Positions 1-7,141 of a stretch of 64,000 nt of DNA are shown here, in pieces; the first letter of the stretch is position 1, and each line of letters opens with the position of its first letter. This stretch comes from Flavobacterium rivuli WB 3.3-2 = DSM 21788 (GTDB taxonomy: Bacteria; Bacteroidota; Bacteroidia; Flavobacteriales; Flavobacteriaceae). The notes under the pieces are model-generated. The model worked only from the letters and a program-made list of their open reading frames with translations. It was not told the DNA's origin and ran no database searches. The position numbers were made by a program, and so were the translations under genes. The stretch is taken from assembly GCF_000378485.1 (NCBI RefSeq), contig NZ_KB899966.1, positions 558,001 through 622,000 on the forward strand, read 5' to 3'.

Positions 1-1563
1 AGGATGTATGTTAAGATCCATAATGTTAAGGTCTAACGCCTGTTTGCTTACAGGCCAGTCCGGTAAACTGCCACTGTTAGGATTACCCGTTTTTATAAAA
101 TTAGCAAAATAGTTTAATGACAATTCAGATACTTTATAATCTTCCGATGTCCAGGCATATACTTTGTTCGTTTCCAGATTACCAAGCACATATTCTATGT
201 CTGATGCGTGCGATGCTCCCACAAGCGGCTCAGGCATTTTAGGCTCTTCTTTTTTGGCATCGCCTCCTTTTATAATCCCACCTGCAAGGCCGGCTTTGGC
301 ATCACCCATTTCTTCTTTCATAGGTGGCCTTGGTTTAGAGAACTCGTACACAAAGGTAGGCTGTCCCGTGTTTTTATGCTCGTCTGCCCACTTCCAGGTA
401 CTGTACACTATAAAATTATCGCTTGCCAGTGCCGTAGCCGATTTAATAACTTCTTTCTCGGTTTTACCGGGATATAATTTTAAAACTTCATCTGCCCTTT
501 CGGCAAACTTTTCCTTTACAAGTTTAGTATAATTGGCAGGGCTTGGATATTGCCCCTGCATAAATGCCTGGTACGGAACCTCGGCAGATGTCCACCCAAC
601 CATCAACGGCACTTTAGACTGGTCGCCCGCCTTAAAAATATCCGACGGAAGTTTGGTTAAAAAGTAACCATCTACAACGGCCTTTGCATTAAAATTATTT
701 TTTGCGGCTACGTCTAATAATTGCTGTGCCGGTATAGCCCGTAGTTTTTCTATGTCGTTAATACTTATTGCAGAACCGAATTTTACACCGTTTGCTTCGC
801 CCTCCCTTAACGGAATAGCATCGAGCGTTGGGTTTATCATGGCACCGCTCTGGCCTATAGCACCTGCTATTAAACCTTTAGATAAGGGAGATGCCATTTG
901 CGCATATACCGATATAGACCCTGCAGATTCGCCTGCAATGGTAATTTTATCGGGGTTGCCGCCAAAGGCCGCTATATTTTTTTTAACCCAAAGCAATGCC
1001 GCATTCTGGTCTAACAATCCGTAATTGCCCGATGCTTTTTTATCTGATTGCTGTGTTAGCCCGGGGTGTGCAAAGAAGCCAAAGATGCCCAGCCTGTAGT
1101 TTAAGGTTACAACTACAACACCTTTTCGTGCCATAGCCTCGCCATCATACCTGTTTTCAGATCCGTCTCCGGCTACAAAGCCACCGCCATAAAAGTAAAC
1201 CAGTACGGGAAGTTTTTCGGCTGGCGTTTTGGCGGGTGTCCATACATTAAGGTACAGGCAGTCTTCGCTCATATTTTCGGCACGAAAACTCATGTCGCCA
1301 AAAATGGCTTTTTGCATGGGATTATTGCCAAATTTATCTGCTTTACGCACTCCCTGCCATTTTGTGGGAGGTAATGGTGCTGCCCAGCGCAATTTGCCAA
1401 CAGGCGGCAGGGCAAAAGGGACACCCCTGTAAGTCGCCACGCCCGATGTTAATGTTATGCCTTCCAGCATTCCCTGCTCTACCTTTGTTTGGGGTGCTTT
1501 TTGGGCAAATGCCGATATAGAAAATTGCAGTACCACTGCAAATACAAGATATTTTTTAATCAT
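1..1563 (-). CDS. Secreted carboxylesterase type B (C-terminus outside the window)
   Basis: Alpha/beta-hydrolase of the carboxylesterase type B / para-nitrobenzyl esterase family, expected to cleave carboxylic esters in the periplasm or outside the cell. The 521 visible residues begin with a lysine-hydrophobic signal peptide ending near AFAQ (residue 21). Family landmarks are RGVPFALPP, the EDCLYLNVW block, the oxyanion motif YGGGF, the nucleophile elbow GESAGS (Ser about 213) and the catalytic-His block GASHASD (His about 452). The start was chosen because it gives the signal peptide. The frame is still open at base 1, so the last few dozen residues are missing from view, not from the gene. 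Substrate is unknown. Confidence 0.93.
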   Translation of the reverse strand, partial: MIKKYLVFAVVLQFSISAFAQKAPQTKVEQGMLEGITLTSGVATYRGVPFALPPVGKLRWAAPLPPTKWQGVRKADKFGNNPMQKAIFGDMSFRAENMSEDCLYLNVWTPAKTPAEKLPVLVYFYGGGFVAGDGSENRYDGEAMARKGVVVVTLNYRLGIFGFFAHPGLTQQSDKKASGNYGLLDQNAALLWVKKNIAAFGGNPDKITIAGESAGSISVYAQMASPLSKGLIAGAIGQSGAMINPTLDAIPLREGEANGVKFGSAISINDIEKLRAIPAQQLLDVAAKNNFNAKAVVDGYFLTKLPSDIFKAGDQSKVPLMVGWTSAEVPYQAFMQGQYPSPANYTKLVKEKFAERADEVLKLYPGKTEKEVIKSATALASDNFIVYSTWKWADEHKNTGQPTFVYEFSKPRPPMKEEMGDAKAGLAGGIIKGGDAKKEEPKMPEPLVGASHASDIEYVLGNLETNKVYAWTSEDYKVSELSLNYFANFIKTGNPNSGSLPDWPVSKQALDLNIMDLNIHP

Positions 1564-1641
1564 TTTTACAAGTTTGTTTTAACAAATATATCGAAATATA
1601 TCATTATTTTGTTGCTATACAATGCGATTATACAAAACAGT

Positions 1642-2547
1642 TTATGTGGCAAATGTAAATTTCACAAACTCATTGTTTTGTGTTACGGTAATTTCCCTGC
1701 CCATGATAAGTGAGCGATTATCGGGCGCATGCCCGGCAGGAAAACCAAAGTATACCGGGTAGCCATATTGAACAGTTTGCTCTAAGGTTATCTGGTATGC
1801 ATCGCGCCCAAAGGGAATTGTAGAATCTTTAATATCTATAAGCGTACCTACTACCAGGGCTTTAAGGTTTGCCAATTTGCCTGCCCTTTTTAACGACACC
1901 AGCATACGGTCGTAGTGGTACAGGTACTCATCTATATCTTCTATAAACAATATCTTACCATTAGTATCCATCTCAGATTCCGACCCTATAGTAGCGTAGA
2001 TCATAGATAGGTTACCGCCCACGAGTGTTCCGGTAACTTCTTCTCCTTCTCCCCTGCTTCTCTCATGCACAGGGACCTCATAAACATGGCTTTCGCCAAA
2101 GAGTGCCGCCCGCACACTTTCTACAGCTTGTGGCGTACTTCCTGCATAACCCTGCAGCATAACGGCGTGCAGCGTCTCTATACCAAAATTATGAATGTGG
2201 CTGTGCAGCAGTGTGATGTCGCTATAACCCACAAGCCACTTAGGGTTTTGTTTAAAAGCTGTAAAATCTAAATCGTCTATAATGCGCAAGGTGCCATAGC
2301 CGCCTTTGGTAAAAAAGATAGCTTTTATAGATGTATCATCAAGCATTTGCTGCAGGTCGGCTGCGCGCTGCGCATCGGTACCTGCTAAAAAACCATCGGT
2401 AGCAAAGGTATTAGCGCCAATAACAGGCTGCAACCGCCAACTTTTTAGTACGGTAAGTGCGTGTTCTATTTCGTGTGGCTCGGTACGTTTTGCAGTACTT
2501 ATAACGCCTACTTTATCGGCGGGAGAAAGGTATGGTGGGGTTGTCAT
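1642..2547 (-). CDS. LD-carboxypeptidase, peptidase family S66
   Basis: Family S66 serine peptidase (LdcA/MccF type) that removes the terminal D-Ala from murein tetrapeptides during cell-wall recycling; some members cleave microcin-like compounds. The 301 residues match the usual family length. Visible landmarks: the KGGYGTLR block near 81-88, nucleophile Ser about 109 in GYSDIT, the acidic IEDIDE segment near 200 and the catalytic His about 273 in AGHAPDN. There is no signal peptide, which fits cytoplasmic recycling. Its ATG directly follows the stop codon of the EF-Tu-barrel-like gene, so the two are probably co-transcribed. Confidence 0.93.
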   Translation of the reverse strand: MTTPPYLSPADKVGVISTAKRTEPHEIEHALTVLKSWRLQPVIGANTFATDGFLAGTDAQRAADLQQMLDDTSIKAIFFTKGGYGTLRIIDDLDFTAFKQNPKWLVGYSDITLLHSHIHNFGIETLHAVMLQGYAGSTPQAVESVRAALFGESHVYEVPVHERSRGEGEEVTGTLVGGNLSMIYATIGSESEMDTNGKILFIEDIDEYLYHYDRMLVSLKRAGKLANLKALVVGTLIDIKDSTIPFGRDAYQITLEQTVQYGYPVYFGFPAGHAPDNRSLIMGREITVTQNNEFVKFTFAT

Positions 2548-2862
2548 TTAATGCTTTCTAAGTTTTTCATTGATTATTTTAGTAATTGTACCGGTGCCAA
2601 TAATTCGGGCACCTTCTGTAAATTCAAAAGTCATTCCCTCTTCAAGACGGTTTTGAAAATATCCTGATATAATTAAATAAATATCAGCTGTTACTGTTTC
2701 TCCTGGCAATACCCATTCTTTTCCTATAAAGTACTGCACGCCACCAAATAATCCTTTTTCGAATGAAAATTTTATTGTTGGACAATATCCTGATTTTGCT
2801 GGTGTATAGCGCCCACCTTCTTCAGTTGATTTATATTTTAGAGTTGCCCTAAAATCAGCCAT
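2548..2862 (-). CDS. Stand-alone EF-Tu domain III-like barrel protein
   Basis: A 104-residue protein that reads as one translation-factor beta-barrel. The order EGGRYTP, SGYCPTIKF, VLPGETVTADIYL and EEGMTFEFTEGARIIGTG follows the pattern of EF-Tu domain III (EGGRhTP, GYrPQFYF, vmPGDnv, dGlrFaIREGgrTVGaG). No G domain or domain II is present, so it is not a GTPase. Its function is not known to me. It abuts the LD-carboxypeptidase with no spacer. Homology to EF-Tu is read from the sequence; no role in translation is implied. The next gene upstream on this strand beyond the repeats (3786-4103) may be an equivalent domain II relic. Confidence 0.8.
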   Translation of the reverse strand: MADFRATLKYKSTEEGGRYTPAKSGYCPTIKFSFEKGLFGGVQYFIGKEWVLPGETVTADIYLIISGYFQNRLEEGMTFEFTEGARIIGTGTITKIINEKLRKH

Positions 2863-2888
2863 TAGTGTCTTGTTATTTGTCTTTTTTT

Positions 2889-3036
2889 ACACCCCCCCAA
2901 CCCCTCTCAAGAGGGGAGCCAGCTAAACTCAATTAATTAAATTATTTTTTGTGATGTACTTTATAGACTTTATTCACGTCTGTTTTGTACGACCGGGTGT
3001 AACTCGTTCCCCTCTTGAGAGGGATCAGGGGTGTGT
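2889..3036. repeat. MITE-like unit 1 with long inverted ends
   Basis: Two inverted modules of about 45 bp (2889-2931 reversed, 2989-3036 forward) share the palindromic core CCCCTCTTGAGAGGGG and an outer end reading GGGGTGTGT. A short AT-rich centre separates them. The same arrangement, including similar central sequence (GTGATGT, then an ACGACCG or ACGATCG edge), occurs at 3619-3783. The two units therefore form direct copies flanking the DUF559 gene. Confidence 0.75.
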
Positions 3037-3106
3037 CCTGTTGTTAAAGGGTGTGTTCTATTTATTCTAATTTTTATTTAAAACCTTATATTACAATCAC
3101 ATCTTC

Positions 3107-3216
3107 ACGACCGAGTGTAGCTGGTTCCCCTCTTGAGAGGGGTTAGGGGTGTGTCCTTTTTAATGTTATTTACAAACTTTATATCCAAGCCTCAATATAG
3201 AGGTTAGAGCTGTGTT
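3107..3216 (+). repeat. Solo palindromic module and a degraded copy
   Basis: A single forward module lies at 3107-3154 (CGAGTGTAGCTGG, then the CCCCTCTTGAGAGGGG core, then GGGGTGTGT). A decayed copy lies at 3191-3216, where CTC, GAGGTTAG and TGTGTT still line up with the core and tail. The decayed copy supplies the last codons and the stop of the DUF559 gene, so gene and repeat are physically fused. Confidence 0.65.
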
Positions 3217-3599
3217 ACTTTATTTAATTTTTCATATTCCAATATAAAATGCTCTATAACCCGAACTACATTCTCCGTATCCTTTAAAACCTGAAAGTCA
3301 GAGAACCGTAAAACGCTTATTCCAAACTCATTCATTTTCGCTTCCTTAACGATATCTTTATTATAAATTTCTATAAGTTCGTGCGAGTAGCCATCAACCT
3401 CGATACCAAACATCAATTCATGGCAAAAGAAATCCAGTATATAATTATCAACAGGTTTCTGCCTGTCAAAATCATACCCATACATTTGCCTGCGCTTAAG
3501 TATCTGCCATAAAATCACTTCAGCTTTTGTACTACTGTTACGCAGCTGTCGTGCCAGTTCTTTAAGATGTGGGTTGTAAGGAATTATTTTGCGTTTCAT
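3204..3599 (-). CDS. DUF559-family endonuclease-like protein
   Basis: A 131-residue protein of the DUF559 family, related to Vsr-type and other PD-(D/E)XK nucleases. Visible landmarks: an N-terminal basic segment with LARQLRNSSTKAEVILW, then RRQMYGYDFDRQKPVDNYILDFFC (given here as a region, about 36-59), then GIEVDGYSH, which supplies the Asp and ExD metal-site residues. C-terminally it has ISVLRFSD, typical of the family. It is flanked on both sides by MITE-like inverted-repeat units and ends inside a degraded repeat module, which suggests it arrived with, or is linked to, these repeats. No biochemical function is established for this group. Confidence 0.87.
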   Translation of the reverse strand: MKRKIIPYNPHLKELARQLRNSSTKAEVILWQILKRRQMYGYDFDRQKPVDNYILDFFCHELMFGIEVDGYSHELIEIYNKDIVKEAKMNEFGISVLRFSDFQVLKDTENVVRVIEHFILEYEKLNKVTQL

Positions 3600-3618
3600 T
3601 GTTTGTTATTCATAATAG

Positions 3619-3783
3619 ACACACCCCCTGCCCCTCTCAAGAGGGGAGCCAGCTACACTCAAACTCTAAACTCAACTAACTAGATTATTGTGATGTTGCA
3701 CATACACTATAAACTTAAATTCACATCTATTTTTTACGATCGAGTGTAGCTGGTTCCCCTCTTGAGAGGGGTTAGGGGTGTGT
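3619..3783. repeat. MITE-like unit 2 with long inverted ends
   Basis: Second copy of the inverted-module unit: 3619-3660 reversed and 3736-3783 forward, with the core CCCCTCTTGAGAGGGG in each and outer ends reading ACACACCCC and GGGGTGTGT. The centre is AT-rich and resembles unit 1. Together with unit 1 it brackets the DUF559 gene. Confidence 0.75.
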
Positions 3784-3785
3784 TT

Positions 3786-4103
3786 TTAATCTTTACCTGT
3801 AATGGTAATGTCTAAATATTCATTTGCTATATTATTTGCCAACAGAAAGTTTAAAAATTCTGTATCTCCGTTAACTATTAGCAATTTATAAATAGTAGAA
3901 TCATTTGTCATTTCTAAATCTTCAATGGCTGCTATTCTTACTGTAAGTGCCAACGACTTATTAAATGGAATATTTAAAAACCAATTTTTATTGACCTTAC
4001 CCTCTTTAAGATTTCCAATTAAATAAAATTCACCTCTTTGCCTGATTACAAAACTATCTATAACTTCAAAAACCCCTTCTACAATTCTCTCCATAGTATT
4101 CAT
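3786..4103 (-). CDS. Small hypothetical protein, possible EF-Tu domain II-like barrel
   Basis: A 105-residue soluble protein without signal or membrane segment. The stretch FEVIDSFVIRQRGEFYLIG, then LKEGKV, then VRIAAIEDLE, has the spacing of translation-factor barrel domain II (F.i.D.F.i.gRG...v.G.i..G.i...i..IE). The similarity is weak and the function unknown. On the same strand, past the DUF559/repeat block, lies a clear EF-Tu domain III-like protein. The two may have been neighbours before the repeats inserted, but that is inference. Divergent from uvrA, with 89 bp between the start codons. Confidence 0.72.
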   Translation of the reverse strand: MNTMERIVEGVFEVIDSFVIRQRGEFYLIGNLKEGKVNKNWFLNIPFNKSLALTVRIAAIEDLEMTNDSTIYKLLIVNGDTEFLNFLLANNIANEYLDITITGKD

Positions 4104-4167
4104 TTAACCTACCCAAATATAATAATTTCCTTCTATTTCCCTTAACATAATTCTCCCTCAAAACCCG

Positions 4168-4175
4168 TATCTTTG
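4168..4175 (+). promoter_or_regulatory. uvrA promoter -7 box
   Basis: TATCTTTG exactly matches the Bacteroidota TAnnTTTG -7 element. A start site a few bases downstream would leave a leader of only about a dozen bases before the uvrA ATG at 4193. No convincing -33 TTG is seen at the expected spacing. Confidence 0.5.
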
Positions 4176-4192
4176 CGTATTCAATTTTCGCC

Positions 4193-6982
4193 ATGATAAA
4201 GACCGATCTTGCTACCCTAAATCCTAAACAAAACATACTTATAAAAGGTGCGCAGCTGCACAACCTTAAAAACCTTGACGTAGCCATACCACGCAATAAG
4301 CTGGTGGTTATTACCGGTTTATCGGGGTCGGGAAAGTCGAGCCTTGCGTTCGATACACTCTATGCCGAAGGCCAGCGCCGCTATGTAGAAAGCCTTAGCA
4401 GTTATGCACGCCAGTTTTTGGGCCGTCTTGATAAACCCAAGGTAGAATACATAAAAGGCATTGCCCCCGCTATTGCCATAGAGCAAAAGGTAAATACTAC
4501 CAATGCCCGAAGTACCGTGGGCACGAGCACCGAGATTTACGATTACCTTAAGTTGCTGTTTGCCCGTGTGGGCCATACCTTTTCGCCGGTATCCGGCCGT
4601 GAGGTAAAAAAAGACACGGTGACCGATGTTATAAACGAAATTAAAAAACTGGAACAGGACAGCCGCTGGCTGCTTCTTGCACCCGTACATATAGAAAATG
4701 GCCGCACCATAGAAGAGAAACTTGGTGTGCTGCTGCAACAGGGCTTTGCCCGTATACTGGTTAACAACGAAACCATAAGGCTGGATGAAATTGCCGACAT
4801 TGATTTTGCCAATAAAGAGGTGCTGCTTGTAGTAGACCGTATTGTGGTAAAAGACGAGGAAGAATTTTACAACCGCCTTGCCGATGCCGTACAGACTGCC
4901 TTTTATGAAGGCAAGGGCGAAACATTTTTGCAGGAATTAAGCACCGGCAACCGCCTTGTTTTTAGCAATAATTTTGAGCTGGACGGCATTACGTTCCTGG
5001 AGCCTAATGTGCATTTGTTCAGTTTTAATAACCCCTATGGTGCCTGCCCGTCGTGCGAGGGTTACGGCAGCATTATAGGCATAGACGAAGAGTTGGTAGT
5101 GCCTAACACGGCACTGTCGGTTTTTGAGAATGCCATTTACCCGTGGAGGGGCGAGAGCATGGGCGAATACCGTAACCAACTGGTTAACAACAGTCATAAA
5201 TTCGATTTTCCTGTACATAAACCTTATTTTCAGTTATCTGAAAGTGACCGTAACCTGATATGGACGGGTAATAAATATTTTACCGGGCTAAACGATTTCT
5301 TTACCGAACTGGAAGAGAAAAATTATAAGATACAAAACCGTGTCATGCTTTCGCGCTACCGTGGCAAGACCAAATGCCCTGAGTGTAAAGGCAAACGCCT
5401 GCGCCCGGAAGCCAACTATGTTAAGATTGCCGGCCGTACCATAAGCGACCTTGTAGACCTTCCTATTAAAAACCTCGCAGAATTTTTTGCTTCGCTTGAA
5501 TTGTCTGACTATGATACTAACGTAGCCAAACGATTACTGGTAGAGATTAACAGCCGCATTGCTTTTTTGCAGGAAGTTGGGTTGAGCTACCTTACACTAA
5601 ACCGCCGTTCGGCAACGCTGTCGGGTGGTGAGAGCCAGCGTATTAACCTTGCTACCTCTATGGGCAGCAGCCTTGTGGGGTCTATGTACATACTGGATGA
5701 GCCAAGCATAGGCCTGCACCCCAAAGATACAGAGCGCCTTATTGCCGTTCTGGAAGGCCTGCGCAAACTGGGCAACACCGTTATTGTGGTAGAGCACGAC
5801 GAGGATATTATGAAAGCGGCGGACATGATCATTGACATTGGCCCCGAAGCAGGTACCCTTGGTGGCGAACTTGTCGCGCAGGGAACCTATGAGGAGATAT
5901 TGAAATCTGACTCGCTTACGGCACGTTACCTTAACGGCGACCTGGAAATAAGCGTACCTAAAAAACGCCGAAAATTTAAGAACCATGTTGATGTTATTGG
6001 CGCGCGCGAAAACAACTTAAAGAATATAGACGTTACTTTTCCGCTGGACTGCCTTACCGTAATCACGGGGGTATCGGGTAGTGGCAAGAGTACGCTGGTT
6101 AAAAAAATACTGTTCCCCGCCCTGCAAAAAACACTAACGGGAGTGGGCGAAAAAGCCGGGCAGTTTACAGAACTTCGCGGTAGTTACAGCCACATTAAGC
6201 ATATTGAATATGTAGACCAGAACCCTATAGGCCGCAGTTCGCGCTCTAATCCGGTTACCTATATAAAGGCGTATGATGATATCCGCGATTTATTTGCCAA
6301 ACAAAAACTGTCGGGTATACGCGGGTACCAGAGCAAGCACTTTTCGTTTAACGTAGATGGTGGCCGCTGCGAAACCTGCAAGGGCGAGGGCGAAGTTACC
6401 ATAGAGATGCAGTTTATGGCCGATGTGCACCTGGAATGCGAAACCTGCCACGGCAAACGATTTAAAAAAGAAATACTGGAAGTTACCTTTGAGGGTAAAA
6501 ACATAGACGACATCCTGACCATGACGGTAGATGATGCCGTTGCCTTTTTTACCGAACATAAGCAAACCAAGATAATGACCAAGCTGCAGCCTTTACAGGA
6601 TGTTGGCCTGGGGTATGTGCAGCTGGGGCAAAGTTCCTCTACCCTGTCGGGTGGTGAGGCGCAGCGTATTAAGCTGGCATCGTTTCTGGTTAAGGGCGTT
6701 ACTAAAGAGAAAGCCCTCTTTGTGTTTGATGAACCTACTACAGGCCTGCACTTTCATGACATTAAAAAACTATTGGCATCTTTTGAAGCCCTGATAGATA
6801 AAGGCCACTCTATAATCGTGATTGAGCACAACCTTGACATGATTAAGTGCGCCGACTATATAATAGACATTGGCCCCGAAGGTGGCGAGCACGGCGGGCA
6901 CCTGGTGGCGTTTGGCACGCCCGAAGAAGTGGCTAAAAACCCGAAGAGTGTTACGGGGGAATATTTAAGGGAGAAACTTTAA
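4193..6982 (+). CDS. uvrA: Excinuclease ABC subunit UvrA
   Basis: DNA-damage recognition ATPase of nucleotide excision repair; it loads UvrB onto lesions. The 929 residues carry two ABC modules: Walker A GLSGSGKS near 44-51 and GVSGSGKS near 628-635, and ABC signatures LSGGESQR and LSGGEAQR, each followed by an ILDEPS/FDEPTT Walker B. Zinc-binding pairs CPSC and CPEC are in the first half, and CETCKGEGE with CETCHGKR near 724-753. Length is slightly under the E. coli protein but complete. It stands alone here, without uvrB. Many Bacteroidota carry more than one UvrA paralogue, so this may not be the only copy. Confidence 0.97.
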   Translation: MIKTDLATLNPKQNILIKGAQLHNLKNLDVAIPRNKLVVITGLSGSGKSSLAFDTLYAEGQRRYVESLSSYARQFLGRLDKPKVEYIKGIAPAIAIEQKVNTTNARSTVGTSTEIYDYLKLLFARVGHTFSPVSGREVKKDTVTDVINEIKKLEQDSRWLLLAPVHIENGRTIEEKLGVLLQQGFARILVNNETIRLDEIADIDFANKEVLLVVDRIVVKDEEEFYNRLADAVQTAFYEGKGETFLQELSTGNRLVFSNNFELDGITFLEPNVHLFSFNNPYGACPSCEGYGSIIGIDEELVVPNTALSVFENAIYPWRGESMGEYRNQLVNNSHKFDFPVHKPYFQLSESDRNLIWTGNKYFTGLNDFFTELEEKNYKIQNRVMLSRYRGKTKCPECKGKRLRPEANYVKIAGRTISDLVDLPIKNLAEFFASLELSDYDTNVAKRLLVEINSRIAFLQEVGLSYLTLNRRSATLSGGESQRINLATSMGSSLVGSMYILDEPSIGLHPKDTERLIAVLEGLRKLGNTVIVVEHDEDIMKAADMIIDIGPEAGTLGGELVAQGTYEEILKSDSLTARYLNGDLEISVPKKRRKFKNHVDVIGARENNLKNIDVTFPLDCLTVITGVSGSGKSTLVKKILFPALQKTLTGVGEKAGQFTELRGSYSHIKHIEYVDQNPIGRSSRSNPVTYIKAYDDIRDLFAKQKLSGIRGYQSKHFSFNVDGGRCETCKGEGEVTIEMQFMADVHLECETCHGKRFKKEILEVTFEGKNIDDILTMTVDDAVAFFTEHKQTKIMTKLQPLQDVGLGYVQLGQSSSTLSGGEAQRIKLASFLVKGVTKEKALFVFDEPTTGLHFHDIKKLLASFEALIDKGHSIIVIEHNLDMIKCADYIIDIGPEGGEHGGHLVAFGTPEEVAKNPKSVTGEYLREKL

Positions 6983-7090
6983 TTTAGTTTCAGGTTTAAA
7001 GTTTAAGCTTCACTCACTCGGTGTCTGTATTTCATTATGAGCGAAGTGCAACGAAGCCGAAGAATCTCAATAATATTTTATACATTTATA

Positions 7091-7125
7091 AGCGGAGTAA
7101 GATTAATTTCTTGCTCCGTTTTATC
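7091..7125 (+). terminator. Probable terminator after uvrA
   Basis: Stem CGGAGTAAGA paired with TCTTGCTCCG (one G-U pair) over a short loop, followed by TTTTAT. It lies between uvrA and the NACHT gene. Just before it, at 7037-7067, is a GAGCGAAGTGCAACGAAGCC-type stretch of the kind often seen as interspersed sequence in Bacteroidota. Confidence 0.5.
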
Positions 7126-7141
7126 TTAATTAGAAATTACT

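Noticed and set aside
164..1432. Plus-strand frames across the first 1.4 kb
   Set aside because: They lie opposite the carboxylesterase frame, which has all family motifs; they are shadow frames.
2889..3783. CRISPR array made of the CCCCTCTTGAGAGGGG modules
   Set aside because: Spacing is irregular, copies alternate in orientation, the intervening DNA is itself repeated and there is no cas gene.
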